DNA of 64,000 bases. Source: Atopobium fossor DSM 15642. GTDB lineage: Bacteria > Actinomycetota > Coriobacteriia > Coriobacteriales > Atopobiaceae. Below, one piece after another: positions 15,918 to 24,593 of this stretch. The notes beneath the pieces were generated by a model, which ran no database searches, was not told the DNA's origin, and saw only the letters and a program-made list of their open reading frames with translations. The stretch lies in the NCBI RefSeq assembly GCF_000483125.1, contig NZ_AXXR01000004.1, positions 161,504 through 225,503 of the forward strand. Direction: 5' to 3'. Position 1 is the stretch's first letter, and the number at the start of each line of letters is the position of its first letter. The translations under genes and the position numbers were made by a program.

Positions 15918-16874
15918 TTACCATTCAAATCCATTATCGAAGGCAAAATTCTTTGCTTGTTCCACAAATCCATCCTGCTCTTGAGCCCAAATAATGAGAT
16001 CTGGTGTGTCCATCAAAATAGGTTCTGCCTCCATGCAGGCCATCGCTACTTCTTCAAAACTACCTTGTTCAAAGGCTGGACGGACAAGTAGGTAGAGCTC
16101 AACATATACAGGATGCATTAAAAGAAATGGTCCAGGCCTATAAGCTCTCATAAAACCCTGCAGGGCTCGACGTGCAGCACTCATACGGTCAAGTTTGTAC
16201 AATAAAATAATGCGCGCAAGAGCAAACCAAGCATTGCTTCGGTGACGATAGCTTGACTCAAGTGCTTCAAGTTTCTCTTCCAGCTCAAGGCGTGCGTAGG
16301 CAAGTGATAACGTATAGCGAGCGCCAACATGATCTGCGGGGTCACTACTAATGAGTGTTTCGCATGCGCGTACAGCTTGGGAGTATCGTGCAGTTTCCAA
16401 CATTGCACGTGAAGTTGCAGCGCGAGCACGCAAAGAAGGACGAGCGTAAATATTATCCCAAGCATCCGTGATAAATTTGCTAGAAAGCGACTGTACAGCA
16501 TGGCTTTCCAGTGCTTCAAAATTTTTCTCAGAGGCATAGTCAAGCGATATAATCTGTAGCGTTTTAGCATCTGTACAATGCTGGTCCACGTCTAAAATCT
16601 TGCTGCAGGAGTTATGAATGGATGTAAGCCAACTTTTGCGCTTTTGGCAAAATACATCATCATCCAGGTCTTCAAAACTATCTTGTAGAGGCGTTAAGCT
16701 GTCCATGAGCTGTGCAAACATATAAAATGCACGGTCCTCTGGGGTGGAAATAAACCTTTCAGGTTCTTTGCTAATGGCATCATCCAGCTCAACACCAGCG
16801 GCAATGGATAGAGGGCCAAGTTCCCGTGCTTTTGTTTTTCTCACGCGCTCGAGAAATTCATCCCATACGTTCAT
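15918..16874 (-). CDS. TPR-like repeat protein, second of a paralogous pair
   Basis: A 318-residue soluble, helix-rich protein with no signal peptide or membrane span. The central part has tetratricopeptide-like features: SDPADHVGARYTLSLAYARL at about 193-212, then NAWFALARIILLYKL. This block lines up with the preceding gene product, so the two are paralogs. Start ATG overlaps the previous stop by 4 bases (ATGA), so they are translationally coupled. The motif DP-x-D-x2-GARY-x2-A/S-L resembles one seen in several uncharacterised TPR proteins (from memory). Function unknown; a scaffold role is the neutral guess. Confidence 0.75.
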   Translation of the reverse strand: MNVWDEFLERVRKTKARELGPLSIAAGVELDDAISKEPERFISTPEDRAFYMFAQLMDSLTPLQDSFEDLDDDVFCQKRKSWLTSIHNSCSKILDVDQHCTDAKTLQIISLDYASEKNFEALESHAVQSLSSKFITDAWDNIYARPSLRARAATSRAMLETARYSQAVRACETLISSDPADHVGARYTLSLAYARLELEEKLEALESSYRHRSNAWFALARIILLYKLDRMSAARRALQGFMRAYRPGPFLLMHPVYVELYLLVRPAFEQGSFEEVAMACMEAEPILMDTPDLIIWAQEQDGFVEQAKNFAFDNGFEW

Positions 16875-17869
16875 GTGGTCTCGCTTTTCAAAAAATCTTC
16901 TGCGCGCTTAGACAGCCAATTACCCAATGGACCATGCTCTCCGTCATCTCGTCCTTCTTGAAGCAATACGCTTGCTTCGGAAACAGCTACGATAAGTTCA
17001 TTTTCGCTAAAGGGTATAACAGGAAGCCGACAAAATACGCCATCTGGTAGTTCTTCTTGTTGTTTAAGGGTGGTAGCTGCTTGTGGGTAGCTCCGCATAA
17101 GCTCTTGCAAAAAGAGCTCGGCAGCCTGCATATCACGGCGTTTATAGGCCAAAGCAATACGTGCAAGAAGTACCCATGCATCTTCATGTGCAGGATTACC
17201 CAGGCGCAGTGTGCGGATCACTAAAGATTCCAACGCTCGATCATCTTCCAGCTTGGCATACACCAGTGCTGCGGTATAGCGTGCCCCTGATGCATCTTGC
17301 GGATCAAGATTAAGCAGTTCTTCTACAAGTTTTGCTGCAATGCGATAACGTCCACATACCAGAGCGCGAACTGCCAATGTTGCCGTCCAGCGTTTGTAGG
17401 GGCGCATGGCAATATCTTGTGCTAATTCTTCATCAAGCACGGTGTGGCCAGTTGCCTTCTTACGCGCATTCTCGCAGTCTTGCTTAACCTTTTCTATGTG
17501 GTCTGCAAGAAAACGGTAGTACGACTCAAAGTTGGGGCACTGTGATGCAGCCAACATACGTTGTGCGTCATAGCAGGTATCATCCAGCGCGTTTGCTTCA
17601 TTCAATAAAGAGGTGGCGGTATCAATAATTTTCTCGGCAGCTTTTTCTTCCGAGAAGGGCAGGCGATAGTCAATAAGATAAGCTGCCTGTGCAACCAAAT
17701 GAAAAGCACGCTCGCTATCTGTTTGCGGTAGAGAGTTGCGGTTATGTGTATACAGCCGCTTGAAGTCTGCAATAGCTTTTGCCGTTGTTTGTGTGTCTGA
17801 CCAATCCAAAGTTTGAGCAAAGCGTAGGCTCATGCGTTGGTAATCTTCTGTCCAAGGATCGTAGGACAC
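16871..17869 (-). CDS. TPR-like repeat protein, first of a paralogous pair
   Basis: A 332-residue soluble helical protein. The region about 207-280 holds NLDPQDASGARYTAALVYAK and the segment HEDAWVLLARIALAYKRRDM, matching the downstream gene. I chose GTG 17869 because AGGAGG lies 6 bases upstream; an ATG-initiated extension of 17 residues to 17920 has that ribosome site inside it. Both genes lie on the minus strand between tRNA-Glu and the divergent alcohol dehydrogenase. I do not recognise a specific function; duplication plus coupling suggests the two products work together. Confidence 0.75.
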   Translation of the reverse strand: MSYDPWTEDYQRMSLRFAQTLDWSDTQTTAKAIADFKRLYTHNRNSLPQTDSERAFHLVAQAAYLIDYRLPFSEEKAAEKIIDTATSLLNEANALDDTCYDAQRMLAASQCPNFESYYRFLADHIEKVKQDCENARKKATGHTVLDEELAQDIAMRPYKRWTATLAVRALVCGRYRIAAKLVEELLNLDPQDASGARYTAALVYAKLEDDRALESLVIRTLRLGNPAHEDAWVLLARIALAYKRRDMQAAELFLQELMRSYPQAATTLKQQEELPDGVFCRLPVIPFSENELIVAVSEASVLLQEGRDDGEHGPLGNWLSKRAEDFLKSETT

Positions 17870-18064
17870 GACGAGCCTCCTTTGCGGGAGATAATAACGG
17901 ATTATCTTAACGGATACCATACTACCTAAAATAAGCGCGTATTGGATGACTGTAGACGCTGTAATCGGTGTCTAACATCAATATGTCGCTGCATAGAATG
18001 ACTAGTAAATAGTGGTCATTTAGCCGTTATAAGGTAATAAATGCATAAAATATTATAAAAAATG

Positions 18065-18160
18065 AATATAATTACTGTAATATTTCGAGATTTTATAGGT
18101 CCAACGGTCTATACTAGATGTAACGAATTCCCGGTAATTGGCTACACAAAGCTTGTAGCC
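18065..18160 (+). promoter_or_regulatory. Dyad symmetry elements upstream of the alcohol dehydrogenase
   Basis: The divergent region (17870-18175) holds two dyads: ATTAC-T-GTAAT at 18071-18081 in AT-rich DNA, and GGCTACA (18140-18146) with TGTAGCC (18154-18160) just before the AAAGGAGG ribosome site. The first could be an operator near the promoter. The second could form a leader hairpin next to the ribosome site. I could not fix a convincing promoter. Confidence 0.4.
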
Positions 18161-18175
18161 CCTAAAGGAGGAAAA

Positions 18176-19390
18176 ATGGGACGTTTTACTAACCCGCGCG
18201 ACTTGTACTTTGGAGAGGGTGCACGTCATGAGGTAAAGAACCTCAAGGGTTCCCGCGCAATAATCGTTTCCGGTGGTAGCTCTATGCGCCGTGGCGGTTT
18301 TTTGCAGGATATCGAGGCAGACCTTAAGTCTGCTGGCTTCGAGGTAGCATTCTTTGAGGGTGTCGAATCTGATCCATCCGTAGAAACGGTTATGAAGGGT
18401 GCTGCTGCAATGGCAGAGTTCCAGCCTGACTGGATTATTGCTGTTGGTGGCGGTTCTCCTATCGATGCAGCTAAGGCTATGTGGATTAAGTACGAGTATC
18501 CCGAGACTACCTTTGAGCAAATGTGCGTTGTATTTGGTCTTCCTGAGCTTCGCCAGAAGGCTCATTTCTGTGCAATTTCTTCTACCTCTGGTACTGCTAC
18601 CGAGGTAACTGCATTCTCTATCATTACTGATTACTCTAAGGGTATTAAGTACCCTATTGCTGACTTCGAGATTACCCCCGATGTGGCAATTGTTGACCCT
18701 GAGCTTACTTATACCATGCCTGCTAAGCTTTGCTCTCACACTGGTATGGACGCTCTTACTCACTGCATGGAAGCATATGTTTCTACCGTTGCTTCTATGT
18801 ACACCGACGGTAACGCACTTCACGGTATCCGTGAGATTGCTGAGTGGCTGCCTAAGTCCTATAAGGGCGATAAAGAAGCTCGTCAGCACATGCATGATGC
18901 ACAGTGCATTGCTGGTATTGCATTCTCTTCTGGTCTGCTTGGTATTGTTCACTCCATGGCTCACAAGACTGGTGCTGCATTTAGCGGTGGTCATATCATC
19001 CATGGCTGCGCAAATGCTATGTATCTTGGCAAGGTCATCCAGTTTAACGCCAAGGATGAGCGCGCTGCAGAGCGTTATGCCTTTGTAGCTAAGGAAGTAT
19101 TGCATCTTGAAGGCAGCACCAACGAGGAGCTTGTAGCTGCTTTGGTACAGTTCATTCGTGATATTAACGACAAGTTGGACATCCCCCAAGCTATCAAGAA
19201 CTATGGCGAGGGTGGCGTAAAGTCTGAGACTTCTATTATTGATGAGTCAGAATTCCTCGAGAAGCTTCCTGTTATTGCTGCTAACGCAATTGATGATGCT
19301 TGCACCGGCGCTAACCCCCGCAAGCCTACTCAGGAAGAGATGGAGCAACTCCTCAAGTGTGTCTACTACGACCTGCCTGTTGAGTTTTAA
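18176..19390 (+). CDS. Iron-containing alcohol dehydrogenase (group III)
   Basis: A 404-residue NAD(P)H-dependent dehydrogenase with the nucleotide-binding GGGSPIDAAKA and the metal site HSMAHKTGAAF...GGHIIHG, giving His ligands of the iron-ADH family. It would reduce short aldehydes (acetaldehyde, butyraldehyde or lactaldehyde type) and regenerate NAD+ during fermentation. ATG 18176 follows AAAGGAGG; the longer frame upstream has no ribosome site. Codons look biased towards those of the ATP synthase and amidohydrolase genes, suggesting high expression (impression, not computed). A link to acetaldehyde from DeoC or to the glycyl-radical pathway is possible but not shown. Confidence 0.88.
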   Translation: MGRFTNPRDLYFGEGARHEVKNLKGSRAIIVSGGSSMRRGGFLQDIEADLKSAGFEVAFFEGVESDPSVETVMKGAAAMAEFQPDWIIAVGGGSPIDAAKAMWIKYEYPETTFEQMCVVFGLPELRQKAHFCAISSTSGTATEVTAFSIITDYSKGIKYPIADFEITPDVAIVDPELTYTMPAKLCSHTGMDALTHCMEAYVSTVASMYTDGNALHGIREIAEWLPKSYKGDKEARQHMHDAQCIAGIAFSSGLLGIVHSMAHKTGAAFSGGHIIHGCANAMYLGKVIQFNAKDERAAERYAFVAKEVLHLEGSTNEELVAALVQFIRDINDKLDIPQAIKNYGEGGVKSETSIIDESEFLEKLPVIAANAIDDACTGANPRKPTQEEMEQLLKCVYYDLPVEF

Positions 19391-19442
19391 TCTCTACGCA
19401 GTATAGACGCTTGCGCACAAACGCAGTATAACAAGCTTATTA

Positions 19443-19485
19443 AAACCCATCGAGTTTGGATGTCTGTCCACTCGGTGGGTTTTTA
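19443..19485 (+). terminator. Terminator after alcohol dehydrogenase
   Basis: AAACCCATCGAGT (19443-19455) pairs with ACTCGGTGGGTTT (19470-19482, G-T pairs allowed), ending in TTTTT. Confidence 0.85.
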
Positions 19486-19559
19486 GTTGTCCAAAATATA
19501 TTTCTGATCGTTTAGCTGTGTTTTAAAGCTGTTCTAGCTGATAAAGGTTCCAATTTTTC

Positions 19560-19578
19560 GGGGGGGGGGGGGGGGGGG
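19560..19578. repeat. Homopolymer run of 19 G in a promoter region
   Basis: Nineteen consecutive G sit 44 bp before the start of the LPxTG surface protein. AT-rich -10-like boxes follow: TAGAAT at 19579-19584 and TATAAA at 19594-19599. With either box the run occupies the -35 or spacer region, so slippage changing its length would change promoter strength. This is the classical arrangement for transcriptional phase variation. Tract length may also be unreliable in the assembly. Confidence 0.85.
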
Positions 19579-19622
19579 TAGAATAAAAACCAGTATAAAA
19601 AACCGAACTAGGAACATACCAT

Positions 19623-21419
19623 ATGAAGCTTAGAAAAGTACTACTAACCTTTTTATCTTCCATACTTTGTATAAACCTTGCTTTGCCTGCTGCACCCGTC
19701 TATGCAGATGACAGTGTTATCGCTCTACCTAAGAGTGAGAAGCGTATAGAGCTGGAAGAACTTATAAGTCAAGCAAAACAGCTGGGTGTTACCGTTACTG
19801 AGTCAAGTAAAAATGAAACAGTGTCCTATGAGGAGAAGGATGCTCGAAATCAAACGCTTGATGCAGATTACGATGCCCAGATTACAAGTCTTAAGACTGC
19901 TATCGAGAAGCAAAAGCTGAGTAATGAGCAGTATGAGCAAGATCAAAAATCTGCAATTAAGAGTCTTGCTGGCAGTGAATGGACAGAAGAGCAGCTCCGT
20001 GATTTTCTGAGTGAGGGAGAAAATAAAGTATCGGTCCTTACAACACAGGATACATCCATGAAGCTCATGGATTTTGATGTGCTTAAGAGTGCAACGTCGT
20101 TTAAAAAAGGACAGACACTTACATATACTCATGTATTCCAGGATAGTCTGACGGGCAAATGGATTGATGTAGCTCTTACCTTTACAAATATTACCAACCC
20201 TATAACTGGCGCTGAACTCAATAGCGTTTCATATCTTAATTCGGGTATTTATGCCAATCAAATTGCATTGTCTTATCAAGTAGCAGATATCACAATGGAT
20301 GTTGCTTTCTATGAAAATGGTACCGATGTACCAATAAAAATTAGTCCAATTGTTATTTTTACTGATGTTGATGATAGGCAAGCAGTAAAGATTGACAGTC
20401 CCGAGACAAAGAAAATGATTTTTGGCAGCAAACTTCACCTGCAAGATGGTTTTGTGGATTCCAGAAATGGTGGATCAGACGGGACTGACGGAAGTAACAG
20501 AGCTTATTGGGCAATGTTCGCCCTGAGTGAGACAGACAAATTTACGTATACGTTTAAGTCTGGTAGCAGTACAGTGCTACATGGTATTGGTGTAAAGTCA
20601 ACCTTGTATACTCGTCCTCAAAAGGCCTATGAATCAGCAGCAGTCTCCTATACAAATCTATTGCTTAAACAGGAAAAGCAAACCATTTCTGGTGAGAAAA
20701 TCTGGCAGGATGACAACAACCGTGATGGTATTCGTCCCAACAACATAACCCTTGCCTTAGTGCGCAATGGCCAAGATACAGGTCAGACTACTCAAGCAAG
20801 CTCAACAAGTAACTGGAAGTATAGCTTTGCCAATCTGGATACCTATGATAATCAGGGTAATAAAATTAACTATTCTGTCAAAGAGATTTTGGTGCAAGGG
20901 TACACTTCTAAAACTGAAGGCTTCAAAGTAACTAACACCTACCAACCTAAAACCACTTCAGTGAAAGTTAAAAAGGTTTGGAACGATGCTGGTAAGGAGA
21001 GCAAGCGACCAGCTTCTGTTACGGTCAGGCTTATGGCCGATGGGCAGGAAGTGGCACAGCACATCCTGAATGAACAAAATAATTGGGCAGCAGAATTTGA
21101 AGATGTCTTTGTTAACCAAGATGGTAAAGCTATTGTGTACACTGTGCAGGAAGTTGCAGTAGATGGATACACAAGTACTCTTACAGGAGATACAGCTAAC
21201 GGCTTTGAGATTATCAACACCCCCAAGCTAGACCCTGCTCCAAATCCAGCAAAAGATTCTGCTAAACCAACAGTCCAACTAGCTATTCAAACTGCCACAA
21301 AGATGCTGCCAGCAACAGGAGATGTCACGCCACTTATGCAGTTGACTATAGGTCTGACTCTAGGAGTGACAGCTTTTGGTATTGCGATTGCTATACGTCG
21401 TAAAAAGAATAATAGCTAG
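19623..21419 (+). CDS. LPxTG-anchored surface protein with two Cna_B domains
   Basis: A 598-residue secreted protein. Residues 1-28 are a signal peptide (ending in VYADD). About 30-120 is Gln/Glu/Lys-rich and probably coiled coil, and about 130-345 looks like a beta-rich adhesive region. Cna_B repeats lie at about 356-441 and 444-536, each with KxW-D and Y-x-V-x-E-x4-GY signatures of isopeptide-bonded domains. The C terminus has a linker, sortase motif LPATG (562-566), a hydrophobic span and RRKKNNS. It is probably a cell-wall adhesin or pilus-like protein. No sortase gene lies in the window. The G-run in front of it suggests phase-variable expression. Confidence 0.88.
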   Translation: MKLRKVLLTFLSSILCINLALPAAPVYADDSVIALPKSEKRIELEELISQAKQLGVTVTESSKNETVSYEEKDARNQTLDADYDAQITSLKTAIEKQKLSNEQYEQDQKSAIKSLAGSEWTEEQLRDFLSEGENKVSVLTTQDTSMKLMDFDVLKSATSFKKGQTLTYTHVFQDSLTGKWIDVALTFTNITNPITGAELNSVSYLNSGIYANQIALSYQVADITMDVAFYENGTDVPIKISPIVIFTDVDDRQAVKIDSPETKKMIFGSKLHLQDGFVDSRNGGSDGTDGSNRAYWAMFALSETDKFTYTFKSGSSTVLHGIGVKSTLYTRPQKAYESAAVSYTNLLLKQEKQTISGEKIWQDDNNRDGIRPNNITLALVRNGQDTGQTTQASSTSNWKYSFANLDTYDNQGNKINYSVKEILVQGYTSKTEGFKVTNTYQPKTTSVKVKKVWNDAGKESKRPASVTVRLMADGQEVAQHILNEQNNWAAEFEDVFVNQDGKAIVYTVQEVAVDGYTSTLTGDTANGFEIINTPKLDPAPNPAKDSAKPTVQLAIQTATKMLPATGDVTPLMQLTIGLTLGVTAFGIAIAIRRKKNNS

Positions 21420-21448
21420 TACAACTTTGCGATAGTAAGTGTATTGAC

Positions 21449-21489
21449 AACTACGGTGCCCAGATACTATCTGGGCACCGTAGTTCTTT
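21449..21489 (+). terminator. Terminator after the Cna_B surface protein
   Basis: A perfect 17-bp stem: AACTACGGTGCCCAGAT (21449-21465) with its complement at 21469-21485 and loop ACT, followed by CTTTG. Confidence 0.85.
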
Positions 21490-21549
21490 GTGATTGGGTA
21501 TGTGCCGGATACAGTGAATTTGCTTATGATGAAACAAAACTAAAACGAA

Positions 21550-21587
21550 AGCCTGCGTTACTAACCACGATTGGCAGGCATTTTTTG
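21550..21587 (+). terminator. Second terminator-like hairpin before the DeoR regulator
   Basis: AGCCTGC near 21550-21556 pairs with GCAGGC (21574-21579), then ATTTTTTG. No gene lies between this and the stem at 21449, so it is either a backup terminator or the end of a short untranslated RNA. Confidence 0.6.
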
Positions 21588-21683
21588 AAAAACATAGAGG
21601 TTATATAGTAAGAAGGCCATTTACTCTTTACATTTTCTTGTCATATGTTTACATGTAGACTTACCAATGAATAAACAAAACCA

Positions 21684-21695
21684 TTTCGAACGAAA
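21684..21695. promoter_or_regulatory. Candidate DeoR-family operator, copy 1
   Basis: TTTCGAACGAAA, 14 bp before the start of the DeoR-family regulator. It matches TTWCGWWCGWAA, which also occurs exactly at 22651-22662 and 27234-27245. Position implies autoregulation. Confidence 0.6.
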
Positions 21696-21708
21696 TTCAT
21701 GAGGTTAT

Positions 21709-22455
21709 ATGTCTAAACGTGATAGCGCTATTTTAGAGATTCTTACGCGCCGCAAGCGGATAGAAGTATCCGAACTCTCTGAAATTCTCGATGTTTCTAA
21801 TGTGACCATCCGTAAAGACCTTGATGCTCTTCAAGCGCAAGGATTGGTAATCCGTGAGCACGGTTTTGCGCTTCTTGCTAATCCCAATGACGTAAACGGA
21901 CGACTGGCATATCACTATACGGAGAAACTTCAAATTGCTAAGCGTGCCGCAGACTTGGTCAAGGATGGATCAACCATCATGATCGAAAATGGTAGCTGCT
22001 GTGCTTTACTTGCACGTGAAATTGCTCTAGCCAAACACAACATTACTATTGTGACTAATAGTACGTTCATAGCAAATTACGTGCGCGATTTTCCTTCTAT
22101 AAGTACCACGCTGCTGGGAGGATTTGTTCAGCCGGATTCTCAGGTGGTAGTGGGCCCCTTGGTGCGCTTGTGTGCTCGTGAGTTTTCTGTTGAATATCTC
22201 TTTGCCGGTACTGATGGCTGGTCTTCTAACATAGGCTTTACCAACTCTGATCAAATGCGTGCAGAGTCCGTGCGCATTATGGCACAGTCTGCCAATGAGG
22301 TCATCATTCTTACAGAGTCCGAGAAATTCTCGTCTACCGGTGCGGTTCCTTTGCGTATTCAAGACCGCCCCATTACGGTGATTACAGACAATCAGATGCA
22401 GCCTATGTATGTCGAACAAGCTCAAAAGTTGGGTCTAGGTATTGTTCGTGTCTGA
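21709..22455 (+). CDS. DeoR/GlpR-family transcriptional regulator
   Basis: A 248-residue repressor-type regulator. An N-terminal helix-turn-helix covers about residues 5-55 (LEILTRRKRIEVSELSEILD, then VSNVTIRKDLDAL). The C-terminal effector domain is of the DeoRC sugar-phosphate type, with DGSTIMIENGS, VTNS, LLGG and the C-terminal ITD-x2 block. Such proteins usually sense a phosphorylated sugar. Shared palindromes put its own gene, the mannose-family PTS operon and the glycyl-radical enzyme in one predicted regulon. The start follows GAGG with short spacing. Downstream a terminator separates it from the PTS promoter. Confidence 0.9.
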   Translation: MSKRDSAILEILTRRKRIEVSELSEILDVSNVTIRKDLDALQAQGLVIREHGFALLANPNDVNGRLAYHYTEKLQIAKRAADLVKDGSTIMIENGSCCALLAREIALAKHNITIVTNSTFIANYVRDFPSISTTLLGGFVQPDSQVVVGPLVRLCAREFSVEYLFAGTDGWSSNIGFTNSDQMRAESVRIMAQSANEVIILTESEKFSSTGAVPLRIQDRPITVITDNQMQPMYVEQAQKLGLGIVRV

Positions 22456-22533
22456 GGTATGTGTCCGTGAAGGTGAAGTTTGTGGGGTAGGTTACAAGTA
22501 ATCGATCGCTACACATAACTTAAAGAAAAATGC

Positions 22534-22577
22534 AAGAAACTATTTTTGGGATTTTCTCAAAAATAGTTTCTTTTTTA
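22534..22577 (+). terminator. Terminator after the DeoR-family regulator
   Basis: AAGAAACTATTTTTG (22534-22548) pairs with CAAAAATAGTTTCTT (22558-22572), followed by a T-run. Confidence 0.85.
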
Positions 22578-22648
22578 TGAGTGGACAAACTGTATATCGC
22601 CAATTCTAGCTGCAATTTTGTATCTGATATACCACTAAGGGCCCAAAT

Positions 22649-22699
22649 GCTTACGTTCGTAAGCAATATATTGTCATGAACGAAGCAATATAGTATGCT
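22649..22699 (+). promoter_or_regulatory. PTS operon promoter with candidate operator, copy 2
   Basis: Perfect dyad GCTTACG-TT-CGTAAGC at 22649-22664, containing TTACGTTCGTAA. It sits just upstream of a -35 TTGTCA (22671-22676) and a -10 TATGCT (22694-22699) with 17-bp spacing. A weaker half-match (AACGAAG, 22679-22685) lies between the boxes. The transcript leader then has a hairpin CGGGAT/ATCCCG at 22714-22731. Confidence 0.6.
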
Positions 22700-22768
22700 C
22701 TATGAAGTTTACACGGGATATACACATCCCGCGCACGGTAAGAAAACGGTAAGGATTGGAGGTAGTCA

Positions 22769-23749
22769 GTGGTCGGTATTGTTCTTGCAAGTCATGGTGG
22801 ACTTGCAGAGGGTGCTTATTCTTCCGCAAAAATGATCTTTGGTGATCAGGAAGATGTGGCAATTGTTTCACTCACCCCCGATATGGGACCCGCGGACTTC
22901 AAAGAGAGTTTGCAAAAGGCTGTATCAACTCTTTCCAACCAGGATAGTGTTTTGTTCTTGGTTGATCTTAAGGGTGGTACTCCCTACAACCAGACGAGGA
23001 CACTGCTTGAGGAAGAGGGCCATGAAGATTGGGTTCTCATCTCCGGCTTGAGTTTGCCTATGGTTTTGTCTGCATTTGACTCTCGTGATGCAGCATCTGC
23101 ACGTGAGATTGCATCAATCGTTGCAAATGGCGCCACCAGTGGCGTAAGCATCATCCCTGAGGAACTCAACGTAGTTGTATGTGCTGTTCCCGAGAAGACC
23201 CAAGAAGCCGCAGGCACCGTACTGAAGCCCGGCACCGTAGTTGGTGACGGCAAGATTAAGACGGCGCTGGTCCGCATTGACTCTCGTCTGTTGCATGGTC
23301 AGGTTGCAACCGCTTGGACCAAGCAGGTAACTCCTACACGCATCATTGTTGTTTCTGACGGCGTTGCTAAGGATGCCATGCGTAAGACCCTCATTACCGA
23401 AGCTGCTCCTCCAGGAGTTCGTGCAAATGTCATTCCAGTAAGTAAGCTCATTCAGATTTGGGATGACCCTCGTTTTGGTGGCACCAAGGCAATGTTTTTG
23501 TTCGAGACACCTCAGGACGTGGTCCGTGCAATTGAGGGTGGCGTTCAATTTGAGGCAGTCAACTTTGGTTCCATGGCTCACTCTGCCGGCAAGGTCCTTC
23601 TCAATGATACTTTGTCTGTCAACAAGGATGATGCTGATGCCATTAAGTTCTTGCATGAACATGGTCTTAAGCTTACAGCGCAAAAGGTACCTACCGATAA
23701 GCCCCAAGATGTTTGGGCGCTTGTTGTCAAAGCTGGTTTAGATAAATAA
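22769..23749 (+). CDS. Mannose-family PTS EIIAB fusion
   Basis: A 326-residue cytoplasmic phosphotransfer protein. The EIIA domain (about 1-130) carries the phospho-His at His9 in VLASHGGLAEG. A flexible linker follows at about 140-165, and the EIIB domain (about 166-326) has RIDSRLLHGQV with phospho-His at His176, as in ManX. It starts with GTG 22769, with GGAGG 6 bases upstream. It is followed by EIIC, EIID and DUF956 in one operon. The family transports mannose, glucose, sorbose, fructosyl-lysine and other hexose-like substrates, so the sugar is open; the linked glycyl-radical enzyme hints at a hexitol or anhydrohexitol. Confidence 0.92.
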   Translation: MVGIVLASHGGLAEGAYSSAKMIFGDQEDVAIVSLTPDMGPADFKESLQKAVSTLSNQDSVLFLVDLKGGTPYNQTRTLLEEEGHEDWVLISGLSLPMVLSAFDSRDAASAREIASIVANGATSGVSIIPEELNVVVCAVPEKTQEAAGTVLKPGTVVGDGKIKTALVRIDSRLLHGQVATAWTKQVTPTRIIVVSDGVAKDAMRKTLITEAAPPGVRANVIPVSKLIQIWDDPRFGGTKAMFLFETPQDVVRAIEGGVQFEAVNFGSMAHSAGKVLLNDTLSVNKDDADAIKFLHEHGLKLTAQKVPTDKPQDVWALVVKAGLDK

Positions 23750-23777
23750 ATCTTTCGGATAAGAAAAAGGAGGAGAC

Positions 23778-24575
23778 ATGGGCGCTTTGTCGATCGTATT
23801 TGTGTTGTTCGTTGCATTTCTCGCGGGCCTCGAAGGCATTTTGGACGAGTGGCAGTTCCATCAGCCAATCGTAGCCTGTACTCTTATTGGTATTGTTACC
23901 GGCCATCCCATGGAGGGTGTACTTCTTGGTGGTACCCTTCAGATGGTTGCGCTTGGTTGGATGAATATTGGTGCTGCAGTTGCACCAGACGCCGCTCTTG
24001 CTTCTGTTGCTTCGGCAATTTTAGTGTGCATGAAAGGCGCTTCTGTATCTGATGGTGTTGCTTCTGCAATGGCTTTGGCAGTTGCTGGTTTGGTACTCAC
24101 CATTTTTGTACGCACCATTACTGTAGGTATTATTCACCTGGCAGACCACGCAGCAGAGCAGGGTAACCTTTCCATGCTTAACAGTCTGCACCTGTTTGCA
24201 CTGCTGCTTCAGGGTCTGCGTATTCTCATTCCTGCAGCATTTGTAATTGCTGTTCCCGCAGAGGCTGTTCAGGCTGCACTTGAGGTCATTCCCGTTTGGG
24301 TATCTGGCGGTCTTGCTGCTGCTGGCGGCTTCATTGTTGTTGTTGGTTACGCCATGGTTATCAATATGATGGCTACGCGTGAACTTTGGCCATTCTTCTT
24401 CATTGGCTTTGTACTGTCCGTCATTTCTGGAATCACTCTCATTGGTATGGGTATCATTGGCGTTTGCCTTGCCCTTATCTACCTCAACCTTAAGCCTGAA
24501 TTTAATGGCGGTGGTGGAGCCGGCGGTAATTCTGTCGAGGCTCAGCTTGATTCCATTTTGAATGACTACGAGTAG
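23778..24575 (+). CDS. Mannose-family PTS EIIC membrane component
   Basis: A 265-residue multi-span membrane protein of the mannose/sorbose EIIC family. Characteristic features are the early GLEGILDEWQFHQP and the GTLQMVALGWMNIGAAVAPDAALAS motif (about residues 53-77). AAGGAGG precedes the start, 28 bp after EIIAB. With EIID it forms the translocation channel. Confidence 0.92.
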   Translation: MGALSIVFVLFVAFLAGLEGILDEWQFHQPIVACTLIGIVTGHPMEGVLLGGTLQMVALGWMNIGAAVAPDAALASVASAILVCMKGASVSDGVASAMALAVAGLVLTIFVRTITVGIIHLADHAAEQGNLSMLNSLHLFALLLQGLRILIPAAFVIAVPAEAVQAALEVIPVWVSGGLAAAGGFIVVVGYAMVINMMATRELWPFFFIGFVLSVISGITLIGMGIIGVCLALIYLNLKPEFNGGGGAGGNSVEAQLDSILNDYE

Positions 24576-24593
24576 AAAAGGAGTGTGAGAACA

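Noticed and set aside
18053..19189. Minus-strand open frame (378 codons) opposite the alcohol dehydrogenase
   Set aside because: The plus strand carries an intact iron-ADH with motifs; the antisense frame has none.
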